The position numbers and the translations under genes were made by a program. The notes below the pieces were generated by a model. The model was not told the origin of the DNA. It did not search any database and saw only the letters and a list, made by a program, of their open reading frames with translations. 64,000 bases of DNA from Streptomyces diacarni (GTDB lineage Bacteria; Actinomycetota; Actinomycetes; Streptomycetales; Streptomycetaceae), in NCBI RefSeq assembly GCF_003323715.1, contig NZ_QOIN01000042.1, positions 62,001 to 126,000 on the forward strand. Reading direction: 5' to 3'. Shown here in pieces: positions 35,199 to 42,036 of this stretch; within the stretch, counting starts at the first letter, position 1, and every line of letters begins with the position of its first letter.

Positions 35199-35498
35199 CT
35201 ACAGGTGGATCGGAAACGAGGCGTGCACGACGAAGCCGTGCGGGCTCTCCCGCTCCCGGCGCAGCACGACCCGTGCGGCCCGGACTTCGACGGAGCCCCT
35301 TCCGGCCAGCATCATTCCCTGCAACAGCACTCTGCCGACGGGCTCCGAGCGGGAGGGCCACGCGGCCTCGATGGTGAGCCGCCCACGGACGTCCTGGCCG
35401 AGCCACCGGCGGATGACCTGTTCGTTGAGCGTCACGGTCTGCTGCGTCGCCCACTGCGCTGTCTCGCGGTCGGGGTAAGTGGAGGCGCGCGTGCGCAT
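35199..35498 (-). CDS. Free-standing RNase A-like domain lacking catalytic residues
   Basis: A 99-residue protein with an excellent ribosome site (GAAAGGAGAGGT before ATG 35498). It aligns with the second half of the bacterial CdiA-CT RNase A-like domain: RASTYPDRETAQWA, NEQVIRRWL, ARVVLRRE and VVHASFP. The first half, with the His and Arg active-site region, is absent, and the C-terminal motif reads HASFP where active toxins have LTSYP, so Thr and Tyr are also lost. It lies between two immunity-like genes. It could be a displaced toxin tail or a dead domain with a binding or decoy role. Activity as a nuclease is unlikely. Confidence 0.7.
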   Translation of the reverse strand: MRTRASTYPDRETAQWATQQTVTLNEQVIRRWLGQDVRGRLTIEAAWPSRSEPVGRVLLQGMMLAGRGSVEVRAARVVLRRERESPHGFVVHASFPIHL

Positions 35499-35542
35499 AC
35501 CTCTCCTTTCACAGAATCCGGAAAAACGAGGACGCAGGTAAT

Positions 35543-36130
35543 TCAGTCGTCCGCACCGAACCAGAAGACGCCGACCTCGTTGTCCGATACCGCTATGACG
35601 CCGAAATCCCGAGTGAGATCCGTAAGACCGTACCATTCGTTCACATAGAAGTCGTCCGGGGTGCATTCTCCTTCGTAGTCCTCCACGCACGTCCAATAGG
35701 TGGCGTCGTCGCCGAACCGTGCCAGCAGAGTTTCGGTCTTCTCGAAGAGCGCATGTCTGTGAACGCTGCCTCCGGGAAGGTCACCGACATTCCGGAACTG
35801 CGCGGCCAGCGACAGGAGGAGCAGTCGCCCGGTGGCCCTGTCGGTCGGCTCCAGACAGCCGCGCAGCACATCGTCCTCGTAGGGGTGGAAGGGGAAACGG
35901 TCGCCCGGCCCCCGGGGGGTGTTCTCGCCGCCGATCCGGTCCACCGCGGGCCAGCCCCGCGGATCGCCCACCGAGCGGTCCAGGACCGCGTTGACGTCGT
36001 GCGCCCAGTTCTCGCTCGCGCGCGGGCCTGCTGCCACGAGGACGCGGCTGCGGTCGTACAGGGAAGCGAGGGCGTCGGCCCAGTCGTCCCGGCTCGGCGT
36101 CAACGCGGTCACCGCCTTCGTTCTTTTCAT
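35543..36130 (-). CDS. Probable cognate immunity protein of the RNase A-like toxin
   Basis: A 195-residue acidic cytoplasmic protein with no recognised family. Its ATG (36130) overlaps the toxin stop as ATGA, giving coupled translation, the standard arrangement for toxin-immunity pairs. The low pI expected from its many Asp and Glu would suit binding a basic nuclease. Visible features are WADALASLYDRSRVLVAAGP, an RFPFHPYEDDVLRG block and an aromatic C-terminus (DNEVGVFWFGADD). The function is inferred from position. Confidence 0.7.
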   Translation of the reverse strand: MKRTKAVTALTPSRDDWADALASLYDRSRVLVAAGPRASENWAHDVNAVLDRSVGDPRGWPAVDRIGGENTPRGPGDRFPFHPYEDDVLRGCLEPTDRATGRLLLLSLAAQFRNVGDLPGGSVHRHALFEKTETLLARFGDDATYWTCVEDYEGECTPDDFYVNEWYGLTDLTRDFGVIAVSDNEVGVFWFGADD

Positions 36131-37869
36131 GTGGTCGGATACGAGGTCAGCACGACGAAGGGCGGATCAGTATTCCTCTTGTACCTCAGCACCACTTTTA
36201 CTTCTTTGCAGTCACTTGCCTGGGCCCTGTCCCCGTGCCTGTTGTACTCGTCACGTGAGATGGTCTTCCCGGTTGGATCATTGAAATTGAGAGAGACGTC
36301 CTTCGTTGACGCCTCGGGATTTCTGGGCGACCCCGCGCGCTCGCGCGCCTCGACCCTTTCCACCCACTTCTCGATCTTTTCCGCGTTGTCGACGTCGTCG
36401 AGTACCGCCTGCGTGTAGCGTTGCGCCGCCGCCGGGGTGCGGAACGTGGAGGCGGAGTCCGCTCCCGAGTCGTCCCGAAGCCGCTGCACCAGTTGGTCCT
36501 CCGTCTTCCCGACATGCTTGTCGAGAGCGTGTGCGCCGTGGATCCCCTCCTGAGCGGCGAGGTCTATCGGATAGAAATGGTTGTCATAGTCCTCGCCGGG
36601 GACAGCGTACGTGTGCTCGGCCTTGAACTCGTTGAGTGAACGCGCCGCGAACGCTTGGGCGCGCGCCTCCTCCGCGTGGAAATCCGGGGCGCTGCGGTGA
36701 GCCTCGTCCAGGGCTCCCATGAGGCCTTCGAGCTTGCTCACCTCCGCGTTGATGCTGCGCTCGTACCGCCGCTTGGCTGCTTCGAGCGCGCCCGTGTCGA
36801 TGTTCAGCACGATTCCGGAGGAGAGATTCGCCGCCCCCTTGAACAGGGTCTTCCCGACCTTTTTGAGGTCGTCCAACCCGATGCCGTCGGTAACGTCGGG
36901 GAGGGCGTCCAGCACTGCCCGGTAGTAGATGCCGCGCATGTCGTCACGTACGGTCTCGGCAGCCTCCGCGTAGCCCCTTACTGCCGCACCGATGTCAGAG
37001 GCCGTGTCGTTGAGGACCGCGAAGACGGGCTGATGGGCGCCGCCACTGGGTGAGGGGGTGTCGTGGCCCCAGTCGTACCCGTGCCGGCTCTGGCCCCACG
37101 CCGAACTTCCCCACAGGCTGCTGCAGAACGTGCGCATGGCCGCGTACCACTCGCTGTTGGACTGGTCGGTGATGGAGCCCACCGAACCCATCACCGTGCC
37201 CCCGACGGTTCCGACCGTGGTCTGGGGCATGAGCCATGCCGTGGAGATGTCGTTGAGCGCCTGGTAGTCAGGCAACGGCATGACGTCGGCGGCATCACCG
37301 AAATTCACCGCGTGTTCGAGCACTTTCCGGAAGGCCGCCCAGAACCCGGTGTCGATGCCGTCGAGGATGCTGTCGATCAGACCGTCGCCCCCGCTGGTGT
37401 TCCAGCCGAGCGGTTTGACGCTGCGGTACTTCGGCGCGTCTCTCCTGACCTGGGGCTCGGGTCGCGTGGCCGAGGTGTTTCCCCCGCGCGGATCCGATGC
37501 CGCGTTGGCCCGGCCGTAGTTGTTGGCCGTGACGGTGAATCCGAGGGCGGCTCCGCCGACGCTCACGACGCTCTTGCCGCACACATCGAGAAACCGTGCG
37601 GCGACACGGGCGTAGGCGGAAGCGAAGGACGAGGGGGCGGTTCCCGCCCCGCCCGCCTCCCCGTGCTTGTCCAACTCGTCGAGGAAGGCGTTGATCCCCC
37701 TGTGGAAGACCCCCTGCTGCGCCGCGACCGCCTGGGAGACCCGGTAGAGGTCCGAACGCTTCACATCGAAGCCGCCGCTGCGCGGAGAGGCACCAGGGCC
37801 GCCCCCGGACGAGGGCTGGGACCCGCTCGGGCCGGCCGAGCCGTGGGAAGCGAGGACCAGTCCTGTCAC
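36127..37869 (-). CDS. Polymorphic toxin with C-terminal bacterial RNase A-like domain
   Basis: A 580-residue protein. GTG 37869 overlaps the upstream WXG100-like stop as GTGA. There is no signal peptide. Residues 1-40 are Gly/Ser/Pro-rich, and about 40-400 are helical with an aromatic central part (SEWYAAMRTFCSSLWG). The C-terminus (about 440-580) is a CdiA-CT-type RNase A domain: HALDKHVGKTEDQLVQRLRDD with the expected His and Arg, ASTFRTPAAAQRY, and KVVLRYK...VVLTSYP with Thr and Tyr. Such domains cleave RNA without being homologous to vertebrate RNase A in sequence. The WXG100 neighbours suggest export by a type VII (ESX-like) system encoded elsewhere. The target cell is unknown. Confidence 0.82.
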   Translation of the reverse strand: MTGLVLASHGSAGPSGSQPSSGGGPGASPRSGGFDVKRSDLYRVSQAVAAQQGVFHRGINAFLDELDKHGEAGGAGTAPSSFASAYARVAARFLDVCGKSVVSVGGAALGFTVTANNYGRANAASDPRGGNTSATRPEPQVRRDAPKYRSVKPLGWNTSGGDGLIDSILDGIDTGFWAAFRKVLEHAVNFGDAADVMPLPDYQALNDISTAWLMPQTTVGTVGGTVMGSVGSITDQSNSEWYAAMRTFCSSLWGSSAWGQSRHGYDWGHDTPSPSGGAHQPVFAVLNDTASDIGAAVRGYAEAAETVRDDMRGIYYRAVLDALPDVTDGIGLDDLKKVGKTLFKGAANLSSGIVLNIDTGALEAAKRRYERSINAEVSKLEGLMGALDEAHRSAPDFHAEEARAQAFAARSLNEFKAEHTYAVPGEDYDNHFYPIDLAAQEGIHGAHALDKHVGKTEDQLVQRLRDDSGADSASTFRTPAAAQRYTQAVLDDVDNAEKIEKWVERVEARERAGSPRNPEASTKDVSLNFNDPTGKTISRDEYNRHGDRAQASDCKEVKVVLRYKRNTDPPFVVLTSYPTT

Positions 37870-38171
37870 CGCCCGCTCCAGCCACGCAGCACGGCGCGGT
37901 GGGCGGCACCGTAGTTGATGTGCCCGTCGACGACGACGCTGTGCAGCCAGCGCTCGGCGCCCTCCAGGTCCTGCATGGAGCGGTCCCACCCGTCCAGTGT
38001 GTCCACGAACATCTCCCGGGCCTCCCCCCGCCAGGAGAGAACGACACGCTCAGAGCGGCGGTAGAGAGTCTCCAGCTTCTCCGTCAGATCCTTGAGGATG
38101 TCCTCCATCTCGCCCGACAGGCGCTGGAGAGTGGCGAAGTCCACCGTGATGTGGTCGTCGTCGTCCGTCAT
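37866..38171 (-). CDS. WXG100-like small helical protein
   Basis: A 101-residue protein forming two helices around a WRG turn (SERVVLSWRGEAREMFVDTLDGW), the WXG100 arrangement. Acidic N-terminus TDDDDHITVDF. Its TGA overlaps the toxin GTG. WXG100 proteins are substrates or targeting partners of type VII secretion; here it probably chaperones or delivers the toxin. The C-terminal ~25 residues (HINYGAAHRAVLRGW) go beyond the helical pair. Confidence 0.75.
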   Translation of the reverse strand: MTDDDDHITVDFATLQRLSGEMEDILKDLTEKLETLYRRSERVVLSWRGEAREMFVDTLDGWDRSMQDLEGAERWLHSVVVDGHINYGAAHRAVLRGWSGR

Positions 38172-38226
38172 GAAACCCCCCTTGTGTCACTGCGGCTCGT
38201 CGCATCGAGTGCCGTGGCGGTAGGCG

Positions 38227-38610
38227 TTACAGCTCTGACAGTCCGCTCTTCGGCGCGCCCGCCTGCGGATTGGCGTCCGCCATGTCGAGGAGTCTGTCGC
38301 TGCCCGCGGCACTCGCTTGAAGGCTGCGGAACTTCTGCAGCGTCTCCAGCTCCTGCGCGGTGAAGCCGTCGCGGCTCATCTTCACCGCCTCCTCGATGAG
38401 GATGAGCGATTCGCGGACCCTCCGCGCATCCTCGGTGACACCGCGCTGCAGGTCCTTGTAGGCCTTGGCCGTGGTGCCGCGCCAGTTGTTGCCCACAAGG
38501 TCGAGCAGGCCGTCCATCCTCTCGATCTTCCGCTTGAGGTACCGCTCCATCGCATCCAGGTCCGAGATGAGCTGAGCCAAGTCGTCGTCCGTGACGTCCA
38601 GGTCGGTCAC
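38227..38610 (-). CDS. WXG100-like small helical protein, first gene of toxin operon
   Basis: A 127-residue protein with the helix-turn-helix pattern of WXG100 proteins: AMERYLKRKIERMDGLLDLVGNNWRGTTAKAYKDLQRGVTED, a WRG turn, then a long second helix (RRVRESLILIEEAV). The start is GTG 38610. It is 55 bp upstream of the second WXG100-like gene. Two such proteins could form a heterodimer, as EsxA/EsxB do. No EccC-type ATPase is in the window. Confidence 0.75.
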   Translation of the reverse strand: MTDLDVTDDDLAQLISDLDAMERYLKRKIERMDGLLDLVGNNWRGTTAKAYKDLQRGVTEDARRVRESLILIEEAVKMSRDGFTAQELETLQKFRSLQASAAGSDRLLDMADANPQAGAPKSGLSEL

Positions 38611-38991
38611 CCGTGTCGCCCCCCTAACGGTTTCCCCTTTTGCTCCTCAAAAGCGTAAGGGAAGCCGCCAGGTCCGTACCGCCTCGACCATGCCGACGGC
38701 TCTCGCGCATACCACGGCCCATGAACGTGCGCCCTCGATCAGACCTCCGAGAGTGCGGGCCGGTCCCGGACACGCGTCTGAGCCCGGACCATGGGCCCTT
38801 GGCCTCCAACCAGCGCCGCGAACTCGACGGCCGTAGCCGCCAACCATCGACGGCTTGTCACTGCTCGTGGGCTGGACGCTTCGCGGATCAGGTGCTGAGG
38901 AGCCGGGGACGACGCCGAAGGACGCGACTATGCGCTCCCGGCGGCGTCCCTACGAGAGGGGGCCACACCCGTATGCCGGCACCATGGACAC
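38611..38991. other. Divergent intergenic region between toxin operon and defence operon
   Basis: 381 bp between the first WXG100-like start (minus) and the vsr-like start (plus). No convincing gene on either strand. The stretch 38630-38660 (CCCTTTTGCTCCTCAAAAGCG) is AT-richer than its surroundings and contains CTTTTGCTCCTCAAAAG, a near-palindrome, about 25-45 bp upstream of the WXG100 gene; it may be its promoter or operator. No Shine-Dalgarno sequence precedes vsr ATG 38992, so its mRNA may be leaderless. Confidence 0.5.
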
Positions 38992-39435
38992 ATGGTCGCA
39001 ATTCCTTCCTCCGTCGACGTGTCGGCACGCATGAGCCGACAGGCTCGACAAGACACGTCACCGGAGGTCGCCGTGCGGAAGCTGCTTCATGCCCACGGGC
39101 GGCGCTACAGGCTGCATCGACCAGTACCCGGCATGTCACGCCGGACCATCGACATCGCCTTTCCGGGACCACGCGTGGCCGTTTTCGTCGACGGATGCTT
39201 CTGGCACAGCTGCCCTCAGCACGCCACAAGCCCGAAAGCGAACAGCTCGTGGTGGCAGCAGAAGCTGGCGCGCAACGCCCAACGTGACCAGGAGACCACT
39301 CGACACCTGGAAGGTCTGGGCTGGCAGGTCCTGCGCTTCTGGGAGCACGAAGCCCCGGAGGAGGTGGCCGAAAAGATCGCCCGGGCGGTGGACGTACGGT
39401 CTCGGCCTCGGAAAGGTACCCGCCGAGGCACGTAG
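38992..39435 (+). CDS. vsr: Very-short-patch-repair (Vsr) type endonuclease
   Basis: A 147-residue PD-(D/E)XK-fold nickase. Vsr motifs are intact: RQARQDTSPEVAVRKLLHAHGRRYRLH, catalytic Asp54 in RRTIDIAFP, and the VAVFVDGCFWHSCPQH block with the zinc and catalytic His/Cys residues, followed by WQVLRFWEHE. Classical Vsr nicks T:G mismatches left by deamination of 5-methylcytosine. Here it is the first gene of a predicted restriction operon ending in two cytosine-methyltransferase-like genes, so it may be a repair partner or a restriction effector. Gap to the next gene is 73 bp. Confidence 0.9.
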   Translation: MVAIPSSVDVSARMSRQARQDTSPEVAVRKLLHAHGRRYRLHRPVPGMSRRTIDIAFPGPRVAVFVDGCFWHSCPQHATSPKANSSWWQQKLARNAQRDQETTRHLEGLGWQVLRFWEHEAPEEVAEKIARAVDVRSRPRKGTRRGT

Positions 39436-39508
39436 TCGGCCCCCGGGCGGTGCCCCAGGAGACCGGGCAGAACATTCGAGTCACGTCACACACGAGTAAG
39501 GAACGCGG

Positions 39509-41038
39509 ATGGCCGACTGGCAGTTCGAAGTCCCCACCACCGGCAGCAAACATCTGCCGCCGGACTCTCGGTATGTCGAGGCTTTGAGTAGCCAGGGGTA
39601 TGGCTTCGAGGTCGCCGTGGCCGACCTCGTGGACAACTCCATCGATGCCGGCGCCAAGGATGTCGTCGTGCATTTCCTCCGTGACGGTGCTCACCTCGTC
39701 TCACTCCTCGTGGTCGACGACGGCCGAGGGATGGACGAGGCCCAACTGGACGTCGCAATGACGGTCGGCGGGCAGCACTTCTACGACGAGCACGCCTTGG
39801 GAATGTTCGGAACGGGTCTGAAGTCGGCTTCTCTGTCACAAGCAGAATCCGTCACCGTGGTATCGAGGACGAAGCGCACCCGGGCCGCGGGGCGCCGCTG
39901 GACGATGGAGCACGCACGTTCCAACTTCCAGTGCGACATCGTCGACGCCGACTACGCACAGTCCTTGATCGACCGTTACTACGACAAGCCCATACTGTGG
40001 CACGGCACCGTCGTCCGCTGGGACGGGGTGAAGGACTTCCCGCGGGAGGGAGGTGACCAACAGACGGACCTCTACCTGTCTCGCACCGTGAACAGGTTGG
40101 GACTCCATCTCGGCCTGCAACTTCACCGCTTCCTCGCGCGCGAGGATTTCAACATCACGGTCGCCGTCGAGGACGTACGGACCGGGACCGTGTACCTCCA
40201 GTACGGCGTGGAGCCCTTGGACCCGTTCGCCCACCCGGCCTCCGGTCACGCCGACTACCCGCAGACGTTCGTCGCCGACGTGGACGGTGTCGGAGAGGTG
40301 GGACTGCACGCGGTGATCTGGCCGCCGAAGTCGAACCGGCACGAGTTCCGGGCCGTGGGCACGACACTCGATAGGCAGGGCTTCTACTTCTACCGGAACA
40401 ACCGACTGGTGCAGGCCGGTGGGTGGAACAACTTTCGCCAGCCCGAGCAACACCTGGCTCTGGCCCGGGTCGCAGTCGACATCCCCACGAAGACGACGGA
40501 TGTGTTCCGACTGACGGTCAAGAAGGCCGGCGTGGAGACGTCGCCGGCTTTCGCAGCTTCACTCGAACAAGCGTGCGACGACTCAGGGACCACCTTCGCT
40601 CAGTACTTGTCCCAGGCCGACGACGTCTACCGGAGTGCCCGCAGGCAGCGAGCGACGACCCGCCCCGAGACGCTCCCACCCGGTAAAGGTCTCTCCCCGC
40701 AGGTACGGGAGACCATCGAGGAAGAACTCCCCATGAAGAACGGAGACCCGATCTCCGTTCTTTGGCGGAAGCTCGGTCACGACGTCTTTTTCGACATCGA
40801 ACGAGACACGAACACGATCGTGCTGAACCAGCATTACAGGACCGCGATACTCGGAGGCCGCCGCGGTGGCCTCAACGACGCTCCGTTGGTCAAGACCCTC
40901 ATGTACCTGCTCATGAACAAGGTTTTCGAATCGGAACGTGCAGGCCCCAAGCAGAAGGACAACCTGCAGCTCTGGCAATCGGTACTGGTGTCCGCAGGTC
41001 GGGCAGAAATGAGCCGTGTGGCCGGCCATGACGCCTGA
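39509..41038 (+). CDS. MORC/MutL-like GHKL ATPase
   Basis: A 509-residue protein with an N-terminal GHKL ATPase: N box VADLVDNSIDAGA (about residues 37-50), G1 DDGRGMD (about 70), G2 GMFGTGLKSAS (about 97). The usual catalytic Glu of the N box (xLxEN) is Asp here (LVDNS). An S5-like second domain follows (QGFYFYRNNRLVQAGGW), then a helical C-terminus. Prokaryotic MORC-like ATPases of this type are found in predicted restriction-modification systems, where ATP-driven dimer closure may act as a DNA clamp. It overlaps the next gene by 11 bp. Not a GyrB or histidine kinase: those have different flanking domains. Confidence 0.85.
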   Translation: MADWQFEVPTTGSKHLPPDSRYVEALSSQGYGFEVAVADLVDNSIDAGAKDVVVHFLRDGAHLVSLLVVDDGRGMDEAQLDVAMTVGGQHFYDEHALGMFGTGLKSASLSQAESVTVVSRTKRTRAAGRRWTMEHARSNFQCDIVDADYAQSLIDRYYDKPILWHGTVVRWDGVKDFPREGGDQQTDLYLSRTVNRLGLHLGLQLHRFLAREDFNITVAVEDVRTGTVYLQYGVEPLDPFAHPASGHADYPQTFVADVDGVGEVGLHAVIWPPKSNRHEFRAVGTTLDRQGFYFYRNNRLVQAGGWNNFRQPEQHLALARVAVDIPTKTTDVFRLTVKKAGVETSPAFAASLEQACDDSGTTFAQYLSQADDVYRSARRQRATTRPETLPPGKGLSPQVRETIEEELPMKNGDPISVLWRKLGHDVFFDIERDTNTIVLNQHYRTAILGGRRGGLNDAPLVKTLMYLLMNKVFESERAGPKQKDNLQLWQSVLVSAGRAEMSRVAGHDA

Positions 41039-42026
41039 TCCCGTCGAAGGCGGCATTTCCGCACAGGTGGTCTGGCAGGAGGTGGAACAACACCTCGGTC
41101 TCGGTCGGCCCGTCATCTTCCCCCTGCAGCGCCCCGGGAAGCACAGGGTGGACTACGTCGTCACGGACCAGGCCGACATCTGCCTACGCCTGCAGCTGGA
41201 CCCGCGCGACCATCTTCCGCACTCGTCACTACCCGTCATCCGCGTTCAGGAGACTTCGGTCGAAGGGATGCGTATGGCTCGTCTCACGTGCACAGAACCC
41301 CACCTGCTCCGAGACTTCCACGACTTTCTGAACTCGGTGGCCACACGCGTCGTGGCGCAAGGGCTCACACCTCGACGCGCGTTGCAGGACACGATCAGCG
41401 CTTGGAGCGCCATCCTGGAGCGACCCCGTGTGCTCGACACCCGGCAACGTATCGGCCTGCTGGGCGAGCTGGCCGTCCTCGACGCGCTCGCCGAGCACCT
41501 CGGCTGGAACACGGTTGTGGCCGGCTGGAAGGGGCCGGACGATGAAGAACACGATTTCGGCCTCCCGAATTTCGATGTCGAGGTGAAGACGACAGCCGGT
41601 GAGCGACGTCGCCACGTGGTGCAGGGCGCCGAGCAGCTCACGCCCGGTCCAGGCCGCGATCTCTGGGTCGTCTCGCACCGCCTGACCCGCGGCGGGGCCA
41701 GGGGCCGGACGCTCACCGAGTGCCTCGAGAACATTCGGGACCGCATCACAGAGGATGCCCCCTCCGCCGTCGATTTGTTCGACCAACAGGTGCACGAGGC
41801 AGGCTGGAGGCCCGACCGACGTGACGACGAGCGCTGGTCCTTCCGTGACACCTCCCTCGTCCTACCTTGCGGGCAGGTCCCCGCGCTCGGGCCGTCCGTG
41901 CTCGACCATCTACCCGAGGAATTGCGGCACCGCATCGACCAGGTAACCTACCGCGTCGATCTCACGGGTATCGAACCGCAGCCTGGAATTGTCCCTCCCG
42001 AACTTCGCACCTTCCGTCTCCCCTGA
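41028..42026 (+). CDS. PD-(D/E)XK motif protein (DUF4420-like nuclease)
   Basis: A 332-residue protein. The nuclease core is visible as RIGLLGELAVLDALAEHLGW (first acidic residue), EEHDFGLPNFDVEVKTTAG (Asp and the E-x-K of the PD-(D/E)XK fold, about residues 175-187), then VVQGAEQL. This matches the family named 'PD-(D/E)XK motif protein'. Start ATG 41028 lies inside the 3' end of the ATPase gene; GTG 41016 is also possible. It is the likely DNA-cleaving subunit of the operon. The C-terminal ~100 residues may contact partners. Confidence 0.82.
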   Translation: MTPDPVEGGISAQVVWQEVEQHLGLGRPVIFPLQRPGKHRVDYVVTDQADICLRLQLDPRDHLPHSSLPVIRVQETSVEGMRMARLTCTEPHLLRDFHDFLNSVATRVVAQGLTPRRALQDTISAWSAILERPRVLDTRQRIGLLGELAVLDALAEHLGWNTVVAGWKGPDDEEHDFGLPNFDVEVKTTAGERRRHVVQGAEQLTPGPGRDLWVVSHRLTRGGARGRTLTECLENIRDRITEDAPSAVDLFDQQVHEAGWRPDRRDDERWSFRDTSLVLPCGQVPALGPSVLDHLPEELRHRIDQVTYRVDLTGIEPQPGIVPPELRTFRLP

Positions 42027-42036
42027 GCGAGGACCC

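Noticed and set aside
38888..39694. 268-residue minus-strand frame across vsr
   Set aside because: No recognisable protein; it is opposite the well-supported Vsr motifs.
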